Translations under genes and position numbers: made by a program | Notes under the pieces: generated by a model | Told to the model about the DNA's origin: nothing | Databases searched by the model: none | The model's input: only the letters and a program-made list of their open reading frames with translations | Shown here: positions 44,099 to 54,144 of the stretch, in pieces | How the letters are laid out: each line of letters starts with the position of its first letter | How positions within the stretch are numbered: the stretch's first letter is position 1 | Origin: Narthecium ossifragum | Lineage: Eukaryota; Streptophyta; Magnoliopsida; Dioscoreales; Nartheciaceae | Direction: 5' to 3' | NCBI GenBank assembly: GCA_963920575.1 | Contig: OY986967.1 | Span: forward strand, 17,216,094 to 17,280,093 | DNA length: 64,000 nt

Positions 44099-44832
44099 CC
44101 CCCCCCCCCCCCCGGATGTCGCTCCGCTCCCATCAACAAGACCAATGGGCAATGATCAGATCCTTGCCTGCTTAAGTGTTTTACCTCCATCCGACCAAGA
44201 GCATCCCCGGCTGAACTACTGCAGAGTACACGGTCCAGCCGCTCAGAGATGCGACGATGGCCCGACAATCCATTGCACCAGGTGAAAGTACTCCCCACAA
44301 ACCCCACATCAACCAGAGCATTTGCGGTAATGAACTCCAGGAACTCCCTCGACAAGGATGACATAGCAAAAGGACGCCCTCCCCTCTTCTCATACGGTGC
44401 AACAATTGCATTGAAGTCACCCATAAGCACATGTGGAACACCAATGGCATTCACCCTGCTTAGCATATCCCAAAGAGCTCTGCGGCCAAGAACAGAGCAT
44501 GCACCATAAATTCCGGAGAAGATAAGTTGAGGACCACCGTTGATTGTGACTAACCCGTGGGTAGCCTGAGAGATGCCATGCACAAAGTTGACATGCCCCA
44601 AGGATCTCCTCCAAACCGCCAGAATACCCCCTCTTCGTCCCACAGCTGGGACGAGAGAGGTTCCCCACCGCCAGCCCAGACGCTGGCTGATAGTTAGCAG
44701 CCCTTCTTCTACCACAAGGACGTCGATAATAAAGACCAGGTCCGGCGCAAGCTCCCTGATTAATCCACCACAGATATCAATAATCCTCTCGGCGCCCACA
44801 CCCCTACAATTCCAGGCGACGGATTTCAGCAT
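44065..44832 (-). pseudogene. LINE ORF2 apurinic-like endonuclease
   Basis: 256 codons starting at an ATG that overlaps the ORF1 stop (ATGCTGA). AP-endonuclease motifs are present: WNCRG (metal-binding Asn), GIYGA, GDFNA (Asp and Asn) and SDHCPL (catalytic His). The usual ET motif after PDLVF is replaced by IID, so the conserved metal-binding Glu appears lost. The domain runs into the G run at 44099-44113 and then a stop. It normally nicks the target DNA for insertion. Confidence 0.85.
44099..44113 (-). repeat. 15-base G run (minus strand) splitting LINE ORF2
   Basis: Fifteen consecutive C on the plus strand between the endonuclease and reverse-transcriptase parts. Its length puts the two parts in different frames. 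Confidence 0.95.
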
Positions 44833-46757
44833 GGGGAACTATGGATTGGCCCTGCTCCAAGGCCTTCATTCATGGCAAACACCCCATCGTGGGACGATGG
44901 AGCTTCACCCCCCAGTCCTCCAACAGGCTGACCCTCCACAGCCCTCCTCAACATCACTAGCGAAGCATTATGCCTAACCAACGTCTCCGTCGATCCTTCT
45001 TGCATGGCCCTGTTCCTTCTCCCCCCATTGACTTGGTTCGGTTGGACGCCACTAGTGCCTTCATCGTGACGAGCTTGTTCCCCAACCAGGTTCCCACCAG
45101 TTCCTATCTCATCACGGATCTGTTTATTGAGATCTGCTGGATCAAGTTGGTCCGCCCAAGCCACCTTCTGCTGCACCTGACTCCCCACTTCAAGTTCACC
45201 AAGGTGATGTGGTTGGGTGCCCTCAAAGCCAGGTGGCACCGAGCAGGAGCTTCGAGAGCATTCCTCAGTGCGTTCCAGCTCAGCCACCTGTGCACACATT
45301 AAAACCTTCTTCCCTCGAGCCTCACCCTTTTCTACATTCAGCTTCCCCGCTCTGCCATTCTCCTTGTCTCCCAGAAGTCTCCCCTCCAAAGAGGTAACCG
45401 GCGTCACCGTCGCCATCAAGGCGTGCCTGCCATTGTCCAGGCCACGCCGGCCAGGTGGAGCAGCCGGATACGCATGGCTACCTTTCCGCCCGTCCTTGGA
45501 GCTGGCAGACCTCCCTCGGATTTCACGCCATACCTGCTTGCCTCGGGACCTGTGCCTGCCACGTTCCACCTGGATCCAGCCTCCATCCTCTATCGCCGGC
45601 GCCGGAGAACGATGACCGCGGTGAGGATGGCCAGGGGGCGTTGGGCGAGGCCCTCCATCCTCTATCCTCTGCGTTTCCCTCAACACACCAGAGCGCCTAC
45701 CAGGTACAAGATCCAAACCTGGTTTCTCCACCATTCCCCCCATCGCCCCATTAACATTACAGGCAGATCCTCTGTGACCTATTCTCCTGCACTCATCGCA
45801 CATCACCACCCCTTCATAGAGAAATTCCAGGAAGAAAGTTTTTCCATCTTTGCAGACCTCCACCCCTTCCTTAAGGGGGTCATCAGACTTAACTTCTACA
45901 CACACCCTCGTGTATTCCACTCTCGCCGCCAAAGTCGTGGGTAGTTCCACCTTTAATGGGGTCCCTGCCGTAGCCGCTAGCTTCATTAAGGCCCCTTCCT
46001 CATGCATTTCCAGTGGCAGGTCTTGGAATTTTAACCTCACCAAAATCTTATTGAAGCATGCCCTTGATGGACGGAGGTTGCTCTCCCATCTTATCAGTGA
46101 TAGTAGCCTACCCTCCACCGACCAAGGACCACCAGCTTGAATTTGATTCCGGTCCTCTTCGTTACAGAACTTGAAAACGAAGATACCATGGGTTTCAGCA
46201 ACCTGGTAAGGTCCTGAGGTTTTCCATATCCTCGCCAATCTGCTCCGTAGGAGGGTAATGGGGACCTTCTTTCCAGTGAAATTCCCCAAGAGGGCATTCC
46301 GCCACTCTTTGTTAAGTCTTTCAGACTCCTCTGGCCCAAAGACCACCTTATCAGCACCCAGAACACCATGGTCCTCCATCTCCTTCCTCCCCACGCAAGA
46401 CTGGTTTGTTGGTACACCTCTCACTACATGTGCCCAGGTACGCTGGCTACCTTCAGCGATGCCCCCAGGCAGAGGGGAGGGGACCTCTGCTTCAGGAAGG
46501 CGATCCTGTTCGCCTGCCCCATCCATCCTCACATTGCCATGCTTAGAGTGCTGGACTGAGGGTGCTTGGAGCTGAGATTGCACCTCAGTTCCACCCCCCA
46601 TCTCTGTGCTCCCATCCTCACCCAAGATTCCGCTGCCCTGCTGTGAAGCACTCTTCCTTTCTTTCCTCTCCTTTTTCCGATCCTTCTTTGCTAGACTTTT
46701 CGCCAAGAGCTGCCGCCTATAGATGGACAGGAGGCTCTTCTCCTTTGCCTTCTTCAT
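44826..46757 (-). CDS. LINE ORF1 protein (DUF4283-like, zinc knuckle)
   Basis: 643 residues, uninterrupted. It starts with a lysine-rich stretch (MKKAKEKSLLSIYRRQLLAK) and is disordered to about 110. A DUF4283-like domain spans about 135-270 (NALLGNFTGKKVPI, FVFKFCNEEDRNQI, ILVRLKFQDLPLEM). A CCHC zinc knuckle follows (CDECRRIGHRGSAC, spacing 2-4-4, near 315). The tail is polar and low-complexity. ORF1 proteins of plant L1 elements bind RNA and form the ribonucleoprotein. The stop overlaps the ORF2 start by 7 nt, suggesting reinitiation for ORF2. Confidence 0.85.
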   Translation of the reverse strand: MKKAKEKSLLSIYRRQLLAKSLAKKDRKKERKERKSASQQGSGILGEDGSTEMGGGTEVQSQLQAPSVQHSKHGNVRMDGAGEQDRLPEAEVPSPLPGGIAEGSQRTWAHVVRGVPTNQSCVGRKEMEDHGVLGADKVVFGPEESERLNKEWRNALLGNFTGKKVPITLLRSRLARIWKTSGPYQVAETHGIFVFKFCNEEDRNQIQAGGPWSVEGRLLSLIRWESNLRPSRACFNKILVRLKFQDLPLEMHEEGALMKLAATAGTPLKVELPTTLAARVEYTRVCVEVKSDDPLKEGVEVCKDGKTFFLEFLYEGVVMCDECRRIGHRGSACNVNGAMGGMVEKPGLDLVPGRRSGVLRETQRIEDGGPRPTPPGHPHRGHRSPAPAIEDGGWIQVERGRHRSRGKQVWREIRGRSASSKDGRKGSHAYPAAPPGRRGLDNGRHALMATVTPVTSLEGRLLGDKENGRAGKLNVEKGEARGKKVLMCAQVAELERTEECSRSSCSVPPGFEGTQPHHLGELEVGSQVQQKVAWADQLDPADLNKQIRDEIGTGGNLVGEQARHDEGTSGVQPNQVNGGRRNRAMQEGSTETLVRHNASLVMLRRAVEGQPVGGLGGEAPSSHDGVFAMNEGLGAGPIHSSPC

Positions 46758-46925
46758 TCCATTTAATTCGTGAGTTGAGATAGTAGAGTGATGGTGATAG
46801 GTGAATTAGGGATAAAATAGTAATGATTACTTTTGATCTTTAGGATAGGTATGGGGTTGAGAGGATAACAATAGGAATGGAGATAAGGGTGGTTATCCCG
46901 ACTTTAACCCCCTAACCTCATACCA
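46758..46925 (-). other. LINE 5' UTR or adjoining sequence
   Basis: AT-rich upstream sequence of ORF1. It contains CCTATTGTTATCC and ACCCCATACCTATCC-like repeats on the minus strand, and a change of character near 46925. I cannot fix the LINE 5' end. Confidence 0.35.
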
Positions 46926-46929
46926 AACC

Positions 46930-47580
46930 AGGGTGAGCTCAAAGATATAAAAAATGTGATGGTCATGCATCAAGGGAGCAACAGCTACAAGAAAACATTA
47001 ACTCAATCCGGAGGGTATTTGATGAGAAGGAAAAAAAGGAAATGACTGAAGCTATTGACCGGACTTTTATTGAGATCGACCAAAAGAGATGTGATCTTGC
47101 TTTGCATGAGGCATCGATAGAGGATTTGAAAGAACAAATAGCCGCTTTGCAAGGAGAGATTGGAAAAAGAGAACTTGCCCAAAAATGCCTCTTCAAAGAT
47201 ATCAAACAACTATTGATTAAATCACAGAATGTAACAGAGGAATTTTCCAAACTGGCACCAGATGTCTCGGACGACCAACTTGAAGATTTGGAAGCTGAAC
47301 TGCACACCGCCAAGCATCTTCGCTCCTAGTTTAAGAACCGAGTGTCCTCTGTTTTTAAGTACCTGTCTAAGATAGGGTCTTATCTAAGATGGGGTCTTGA
47401 ACAACTTATATCTGACTAGTTCTAACTTTACTTCAATGACCGGTTCTAATTTATATATGACATTTTGTTTTTGTCAAAGGCTGATCCATACTATTTGATC
47501 AGCCATTCTTCATCGGCCATACATTTTGATGGTCTAATTTCATCTTTAACGAATGTTAGCCGGCCAAGTTACATGGAAAT
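46930..47580 (+). pseudogene. 3' end of a Tat antisense-type ORF (coiled coil)
   Basis: 47042-47329 encodes a coiled coil (EASIEDLKEQIAALQGEIGK...). It is followed by TGATCAGCCATTCTTCATCGG-like text similar in position and composition to the coiled-coil C-terminus and tail of the plant-mobile-domain ORF at 13537-14330. It is therefore read as a fragment of a related element. No intact gene. Confidence 0.45.
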
Positions 47581-47714
47581 GTTTTTTATATAATATTATT
47601 TTAATAAAATATTAGTAATATATACATGTGGAGAAAATATTAATGAAAATATGCCTCGTTTGGCCACATCAGCGCCATGCTGGCCTGGCCTTTTATTTTT
47701 TTAATTCTGCCAAT

Positions 47715-48120
47715 GAAAACGTAACTCCAAGTTACGTGTTCATATTGAAGACGTAACTTTGAGTTACGTCTATGATTGTTATGCCGAGCCACGTGACCAA
47801 GTGCGGAGAAGAGAAAGGAAGTCCTATTAAGACGTGGTTCTAAGTTACGTTTTCATTGAAAACGTAAATTCAAGTTACGTCTTCACTAGAGAACGAAGTT
47901 TTTGATTCTCTACTAAGACGTAACTTAAGTTACTAAGACGTAACTTAAGTTACGCCTTAGTAGAGAACCAACAGGAGAACCAACAGGAGAGCAACACTTC
48001 TGTTTTTTTTGCCAGAAGTGCAGCACTTCTATTATGTCTTAAGTTTTGTCTTACGTCTTCCTAAAGCTACGTCTTAGTAGAGAACCAACAGGAAAGCAGC
48101 ACTTCTATTTTTTTTGCCGC
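47715..48120. repeat. array of ACGTAACTTxAAGTTACGT palindromes
   Basis: Palindromic motifs lie at 47719-47737, 47750-47770, 47831-47850 (half), 47861-47880, 47917-47933 and 47937-47956. 47905-47970 is one larger hairpin: CTCTACTAAGACGTAACTT pairs with AAGTTACGCCTTAGTAGAG. The block TTAGTAGAGAACCAACAGG...CAGCACTTCT...TTTTTTTTGCC recurs at 47955-48024 and 48065-48118. It lies next to the 5'- or 3'-flank of a MAIN-like gene fragment. Non-coding. Confidence 0.8.
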
Positions 48121-48309
48121 TCTGTGTACAAACATTCAACCACACAATGTTTGAAAATTAAATATCACAAACCAAACATTCACCCCAATTTTCATACGTT
48201 TCCAATACATTACACCCACCCCATTCACATGTAAACACAATTTTTATAGAAATCAAAACCGTTTACATCAAACATCATTAACATCTCTAAATAGAAGACT
48301 ATCACAACC

Positions 48310-49636
48310 TTCAATTTTTTTGCTTCTTCTTCACTGCCATCTTTTTCCTCCTCGACGGTCCAGCTCCCTCTCCCTCCATCGTAGCACCGACACCGACATC
48401 ATGCTCAACATGTCCTTCTAAATCCTCCGGATCCACCTCTGTCATGCCCATGACTGGATATGATGATGGTATATCTTGAGACATCGGTATGTCATAGGAA
48501 GTAGTTTGCCCAGTAGTCTGCTGCGACTATTGTGAACTGACAGGAGCTCCGCCGTAAATCCGCAAATCCTCCATCATAGAGTAAAATACCGGTGTAAAAT
48601 GATCGGCGAAACTCCTCTCCAGAACGATCACGGCACATCATATAATTCTCCTCGGCGGTGTCATACTATTAGTGACAAGTTAAGAAAGTTTGGTTAGATT
48701 AATACAATAGAATAATTAATTACTAACGAACAAATTATATTTGCCAGCTTCCGTAGCATGTGTATGTTCGGCTGATAGGCCATCCTATCTTCCAATCTAG
48801 GCCTACTGACATACTGCCTAGTGATCCCCCAGTACCACTGCAAATATGATGCAGGATCCTCACCATCGTCCACTGCACCGTCAATGATCCTTTGATGTCG
48901 CTCCTCCCATTAGGTGATATACTGGTGATGCGTAGTGACCCAGTCCGCAGTAACATTGCCCCGACAGCTTGCACTGGATAGTCTCTCTGTCACCGGAGGC
49001 GATATCTCTTGTCGCAGGCCAAACTGCTGCACCACCTGTAGTGCATGGTGCATCTCCACAACATCAAAGCATATGAGCGGCACATGACTCCTCCAGACAG
49101 CAAACCCCGTAGTGCAAAGGGCCGGTAATTATGCTAGACGTTGCGGTGTGTATGGATACCATATAATCTACAAGTTTAAAATACAAACTCTGTTAGATCA
49201 CATCAACATTAAAGTAGGTAACAAAATCTTGGATCGTGAGCAATAATACCTGGGATGACAATTGCCTATCCAACTGCTCTCGGTAGTAGGCTAAGTAACA
49301 GCCATGTGGGTTCCCTCTACCGGTGTGTGGTGTTGTCCACCTACATTGCACATAAATAGTTAGATCCTAATGCTAACCAAGCTTTAAAAAATATTTTTAA
49401 AAAATCAAGAGTTCATACTGGATTGCTAAGGGGACTTCAAGGATATGCAAATCAATTTTGCTCTTGGGTAGCTAGCCCTGGCATTAGTTCAGGGCGTCCT
49501 ATATGGAGGTGCTCCCATGATACATATGAAAACAACTCCATATTAGGTATAATATAAAATATTTAAAGCAACTATATATAATATATAAATGATAAATCAC
49601 CTGTAACATGTAAAGGCATCAGATGTCGCTTAAATG
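48310..49636 (-). pseudogene. MAIN-like plant-mobile-domain gene fragment
   Basis: Minus-strand exons spell a C-terminal plant-mobile-domain (MAIN-like) protein. They include ELFSYVSWEHLHIGRPEL, then CYLAYYREQLDRQL, then PLICFDVVEMHHALQVVQQF, then NVTADWVTTHHQYI followed by WEERHQRIIDGAVDD, then YLQWYWGITRQYVSRPRLED, then a polar tail ending in RRKKMAVKKKQK. Breaks between exons at about 48675-48735, 49165-49250 and 49340-49420 have splice-like borders. One stop interrupts the HHQYIT*WEER stretch, and the N-terminus is cut near 49636 by LTR E. MAIN-like proteins are host genes in some plants and also occur in Mutator-like elements; this copy is a fragment. Confidence 0.65.
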
Positions 49637-50015
49637 TGTCTTGCACAGCGGTCGTGGTGCAGTACATCATAAGAGAGGTCAATCCCACAAGGAAACAAGC
49701 AGAAAGGATCCAGAAACACAGATAATAATGTATCAAAAACAATCAAGAGCGTGGGAGTTAAGAGAATTGGATCGAAGATTTAACTGTAAAATAAAGTTAA
49801 CGAAAGAAATCATAATTTGATGAGGCTAGGCTTCAAGAATCCTTCACTTAGACTCAGGTTCTTCTCTTACCAATGGTTCATGCAAAACTCAATTGAGTGA
49901 TTCACATCCCAATCACCTCGATTAGAAGATATGGAATTTTGAACCTGATAAAATATAAATGTTTCTTTTTATGTTTGGTTCTTCTCGTTATAACCCTAAC
50001 TTCGTCCTACCATAA

Positions 50016-50165
50016 CCTAAGAATATACGATACCGGCTGTCACTACATGCAATGCGTAGCAAAAGTTTCACCGGACAAAGCCCTAACCTTGTCTTACTAG
50101 ATTCCTAAGAATATACAATACCAGCTGTCACTACGGGCAATGCATAGCAAAGATTTCACGAGACT
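50016..50165. repeat. 88-bp tandem duplication inside LTR E
   Basis: CCTAAGAATATACGATACCG at 50016 and CCTAAGAATATACAATACCA at 50104 start two copies that continue through GCTGTCACTAC and GCAATGCxTAGCAAA. Confidence 0.85.
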
Positions 50166-50529
50166 AGGTAGGAGAATGAAGAGAGATAACTATGGGATCA
50201 CAATATTATAAAAGAAGCATGACTGGATTTATAATAATGTTCAACGACATAACCATCTATAAAGATCTAATACATATATAGAGTTTAAACATTAAAGATT
50301 GAAACATGAACCAATGATAGAGGAAGAAAAACCCTCATCCTAGCTCAGTCATCCATCTGCCATGCCCGAAGATTACTCGTCCATGGATGGTGGATTGGTC
50401 TCTTTCTTCCTCCAGAAAAGTCCAGAAAAAGTCTCCAAAAAATATCCAAATACCTCCCTTGACTAACCCTAAGTTTCCTATTTATAAGCTCCAAAAGTTA
50501 AGAAACTCGGGTTGGGTTTAAACCCATTA

Positions 50530-50780
50530 TATGCTCACGGTCGATCCGACAGTTGATACGATGGTCGACCGTCAACTGTGAAACATTATTCGAAAAAGCT
50601 CAGTCTTTTTCTTGACAGAGGCTCACGGTCGATCTCACGGATGATGCGACGATCGACCGTGAGTATAGTGATCGCAACGGTCGATCTCACAGATGATGCG
50701 ACGGTCGACTGTGAGTATAGTGAGCGCAGCAACGGTCGATCTCACGGATGATGCGACGGTCGACCATCACTATTCACTCA
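50530..50780 (-). repeat. CGGTCGAT/ATCGACCG array in U3 of LTR E
   Basis: Four inverted pairs of the form CGGTCGATCTCACxGATGATG followed by CGACxGTCGACCGTGAG. On the minus strand it contains the spacer GAGCCTCTGTCAAGAAAAAG, the same module as at 1-300 and 31425-31632. Its nearest edge is ~45 bp upstream of the TATA box. Confidence 0.85.
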
Positions 50781-50865
50781 GCACTGCACCATTGGTACTA
50801 AAAATACTGGAACTTCCTCTAGGAAACTTGGAATCATGAAACGCAAAATTTTCCAGAACTAGACT

Positions 50866-50952
50866 TGTCACGCCCTGACCCAGAAAACCCATCCAGATCG
50901 GGGAGTGAGCAACCTAAACCTGTTAAATCATCAATGGGCGTGAAAAATTTGA
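50866..50952 (-). mobile_element. end fragment of a Tekay-like LTR
   Basis: TGTCACGCCCTGACCCAGAA and the following CCCATCCAGATCGGGGAGTG are the reverse complement of the LTR end at 29415-29457. Only ~90 bp are recognisable before Athila-type LTR D begins. Confidence 0.6.
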
Positions 50953-52213
50953 TGAGACGTGGAAAGTGTCGCGGCTTAGCGCGCCCGATCAAAATTAGAA
51001 ATTTATAATCAAACTCTCTGCTAACTACCTTTGAGGGTAGCTAGTGGTGAGTCCGAGTCGATCTACTGGGAAGAAACTAGGATTGAAGCGGCATACTAAG
51101 CGTAATCATCTACCAAGAAGTTGGAGGAAAAGATTAAGATTTTGGGTTTTTAACTAGACTAGACTAAAATTCATGCGAAAAGGTGATAAAATATGAAGAA
51201 GGGCCGAGGGATTCTTAACCAATAACAAAGGGTCTAATAGATCTTCCTATGACAAGGGCATGCCTCCTCAAATTGAATGGTTAAATCCGAATGTCGATAG
51301 GCGAGTGGCTAGTTACACCTATCGCTCGACGAGGCTCGGGTTAAGATCCCCCGTCGGCACGAACAACCGTCTAATGGTCGGCTACCGAATGATTAGTTAT
51401 GATCGCCGCTAACGAACCCTCTAATTAGGATGGATTCGTCGCAAGAGAGCTAACATGGTACGGATCTAGGTGTGATAGCGAGGTGGTTCTAGCACCTCGT
51501 TGGCCAAAATCCCAATGATAGGATGGGTGGAGGGTTAGGAATAGATTGGTGGTAGTTTTAGCACCTACAATCTATTTCAATCTTGGATTAGAATCCTTCG
51601 CCGTGAGAGAATCCATGGTTCTAGCATGAATCCCTCTCACGAGAGGTTCCATCCAAGCCCTAGCATGCAAGAGACCTAAATCTAGGGCACAAGAGGGCAA
51701 TCCAAACATTCATCAATGAAAACAACACCAAATTCATAAAGAGATTAAATCCAATCCATACAACCATTCAATAGAGTAGCAAAAACCCTAAATCCTAAGA
51801 TTCCTTAAAAGGAACCCTTATTACATCATAAGAATCCCTAAGCTAAGAGTTTAGTGACTCATCTTGGGGGTTTGATCCGTGGAGGGAGGTTGATGACGCT
51901 CTCCTTCCATGGATCTCCTCCAAAAAGGCCTTATTCTAAATTAGGTAAGAGGAGTCTCAAAGAGGAAAGGCTCGAAAAAGTCTAAAAAGAGAACCCCTAA
52001 AATTCCCCCAAATGGGTCTATTTATAGATTACAAGCATCCCCCACTCGGATTAGATCTGGGCCATTGATTTTGCTCAGCTGGCACATAAAGATTGATCTT
52101 TATAGGGTAAAAGATCGATCTTTCTCTTCCTTGTGATTGCTGGTCTCGTGGAAGATCGATCTTCCTATGGATGAAGATCGATATTTATAGATTTCTTTAT
52201 TGTTTTCTTCACA
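50953..52213 (-). repeat. Athila-type LTR D (minus orientation)
   Basis: Similar in layout and partly in sequence to LTR B (53050-54695). Both have a TATA box (minus-strand CTATAAATAG, 52018-52027), an upstream GATCGATC array, and a distal block GTAGATCGACTCGGACTC corresponding to TGGATCGACCCGGACTC in B. Ends are approximate. A G-rich tract on the minus strand (AGATGGGGGGTTTTAATTG near 52221) may be its polypurine tract. Confidence 0.6.
52083..52195 (-). repeat. GATCGATC hairpin array in U3 of LTR D
   Basis: About four AGATCGATCTTT/AAGATCGATCTTC motifs in pairs, separated by 14-50 bp, starting ~55 bp upstream of the minus-strand TATA box. The intervening TGTGATTGCTGGTCTCGTGG corresponds to TGTGATCATTGGTCCCGTGG in LTR B. 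Confidence 0.8.
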
Positions 52214-52263
52214 ATTAAAACCCCCCATCTTTGTTCACTAAGCACAAAACCAGACAAAACACT

Positions 52264-52349
52264 ATTCGTGGGATCGACTCGTACTCGCACTACTACATTT
52301 ATTTTAAAGAGTATTGGTTTTATTTTTGAGTGCCTGAGACAGCACATCA
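52264..52349 (+). repeat. LTR end of Athila-type element C
   Basis: Begins within TCGTGGGATCGACTCGTACT, the distal Athila LTR block, and ends CACATCA seven bases before a primer-binding site. The rest of this LTR is missing, replaced by LTR D in the opposite orientation. Confidence 0.65.
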
Positions 52350-52355
52350 GATTTT

Positions 52356-52372
52356 TGTGCCGTTGCCGGGGA
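52356..52372 (+). other. primer-binding site of element C
   Basis: TGTGCCGTTGCCGGGGA, the Athila-type primer site with one change and one base fewer than in element A. Confidence 0.8.
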
Positions 52373-52481
52373 GTGATTCTAGTTGATTTTTGTGCTTATT
52401 GTGATCTTTACTTTCATAAAAAAAAGGGAATTATACAAATTTTCTTGATTTGTTTTTCTCGGTTTACCGGAATCTTCTTGA

Positions 52482-53049
52482 TTGTGTATGAGTATTGCTC
52501 AATCTTTTAATCAATGTGATTTGCAGTATGATCCAGAGATAGAAAGAACTTTACGCAGGTTAAGGAGGGAAGCTCGGAGAAACTCCGAGGAGAACGATTC
52601 GGATCTTGATTCTCCATTTGCTAGTGATTCGGAATTAGAAGATGAGGAAGTCATGGCCGGAAATCAGACTTTGAAAGAACTTGCAGCCCCATATTTGAAT
52701 CAACAACCCTTATGCATTACATTTCCTACTTTGGATGTTGCTACTACTTTTGAATTGAAATCTGGACTAATACATCTCTTACCCACTTTTCATGGACTTT
52801 CAGGTGAGGATCCTCACAAGCATTTAAAAGATCTTCATGTTGTGTGCACAAGTATGAAACCCATGGGGGTGACTGAAGATCAAATTGAGAGCCTTCCCGT
52901 TTTCTTTGAAGGATTCGGCTAAGGATTGGCTTTATTATTTAACCTCTGGGAGTATTACTACATAGAATGAGATGAAGAGGTTGTTTTTGGAAAAATATTT
53001 CCCAGCTTCAAGGGCGGCCAACATTCAGAAAGATATATGTGGTGTAAGG
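52482..53049 (+). pseudogene. Gag fragment of Athila-type element C
   Basis: The frame from 52482 gives IERTLRRLRREARRNSEEND, then an acidic stretch, then LIHLLPTFHGLSGEDPHKHL followed by KDLHVVCTSMKP, typical of an Athila Gag N-terminus. A frameshift near 52920 moves the continuation (AKDWLYYLTSGSITT, LEKYFPASRAANIQKDICGV) to another frame. The gag is cut at 53049 by LTR B, inserted in the opposite orientation. Gag would assemble the virus-like particle; this copy is dead. Confidence 0.75.
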
Positions 53050-54085
53050 TGACGCGCCCAAACCACTCGTCGTAAAAAGTGACTAGGGCGTCGAGATTAC
53101 AATTTATACCGAATCCTAACTAACTACTACATAGCTAGTGGGAGTCCGGGTCGATCCACAGGGAAATGAGAATTAACTAACACACTCGATAGATAACTCC
53201 CAACAACTAGCAAAAATAATTTGGGTTTTGGATTAATGATGATTAAAGTAATTAACTATGCAAAGGGAGATAAAACTAATATAGAGAAGCCTTGGGATTT
53301 CCATTTCATTGTAGGTTCTAGTGTAGCTTTCTAAGGAATTGAGGTGTGTAATCCAATTGGGACGATTGAAATCGAGAAGTCGACAAGCGGGTGATTAGCC
53401 TGACTTATCGCTCAACGGAAGTCGGGTTAGAATCATCCGCCGGAAAGAATCACATTCACAAAGTCGACGAATGAGTGATTAGCTTCTATCGTCGCTAACG
53501 AACCTTCGATTAAGATCGATTCGTTGCAAGGAAAAGATATTGTATGGAGTCGGGCATTGGATTGAGATGGTTCTAGCACCTCGAATCCAATGCAAGAGAA
53601 AGATAGAAGGGATCCTCTAATTAGAGAGATAGGGATGGTTCTAGCATCCCTAATCTCTAATCTAGGGCTATTCATCCTCCCAATGTAATTGGATGTGTTT
53701 CTAGCACATCCAACTCATTGGGGCATAACACCAAACACCCATCATGCACAAGTTCTACCTTATACCTAATAAGGGCATTCATACATTCAACATATAAGAT
53801 CCATGTACAAAGATAAAGAAATCATGCTCAAATCCATACAATAGATCATCCCCAAAGATTACACATCAAAAACCCTAAGAAAACTACAAAAGAATCCTAT
53901 AACTACATGGAAATCCCAAGAGAAAGGAAGTTAGCTACTCATCTTGGATAGATCCATGGATGGAGGTTGATGAAGCTCTCCTCCCATGGATTTCCTCCAA
54001 GAAGTCCTCCTCTCAATTGGGTAAGAAAACTAGAAAGGTTGGAGAAAGGACTAAGAGAAGCTCCCTAAAATCCCCCATAATGGTT

Positions 54086-54095
54086 CTATTTATAG
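54086..54095 (-). promoter_or_regulatory. TATA box of LTR B
   Basis: CTATAAATAG on the minus strand, about 50 bp downstream of the GATCGATC array. Confidence 0.7.
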
Positions 54096-54144
54096 TAAAC
54101 AAGCCTCCCCCACTCGGATTACATCTGGACCATTGATTTTGCTC

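Larger units (their letters stand above)
41610..46757 (-). mobile_element. plant L1-type LINE, 3'-truncated
   Basis: Two ORFs overlap by 7 nt on the minus strand: ORF1 (46757-44826), then ORF2 with endonuclease, reverse transcriptase and zf-RVT parts. The 3' end is cut by the LTR of element A at 41610, so the 3' UTR and poly(A) are missing. ORF2 carries one frameshift in a G run (44099-44113) and one in-frame TGA (42228-42230). Otherwise frames are long and well conserved, so it was active fairly recently. Confidence 0.9.
49637..50865 (-). repeat. partial LTR E (minus orientation)
   Basis: On the minus strand the right part reads ...TTCCTTGTGGGATTGACCTC...GACCGCTGTGCAAGACA, an LTR end without coding sequence beyond it. 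A TATA box (minus-strand TTATAAATAG) lies at 50478-50487. Upstream is a CGGTCGAT palindrome array (50530-50780). The U3 start is not clear and may be cut at 50865. No internal region adjoins it, so it is a solo or truncated LTR. Confidence 0.6.

Noticed and set aside
45423..45944. 173-codon plus-strand frame and neighbours at 45217-45754
   Set aside because: Antisense shadows of LINE ORF1.
50530..50780. Regularly spaced repeats as a CRISPR array
   Set aside because: The repeats are palindromic and irregular, the spacers are similar to each other, and the context is a plant LTR.
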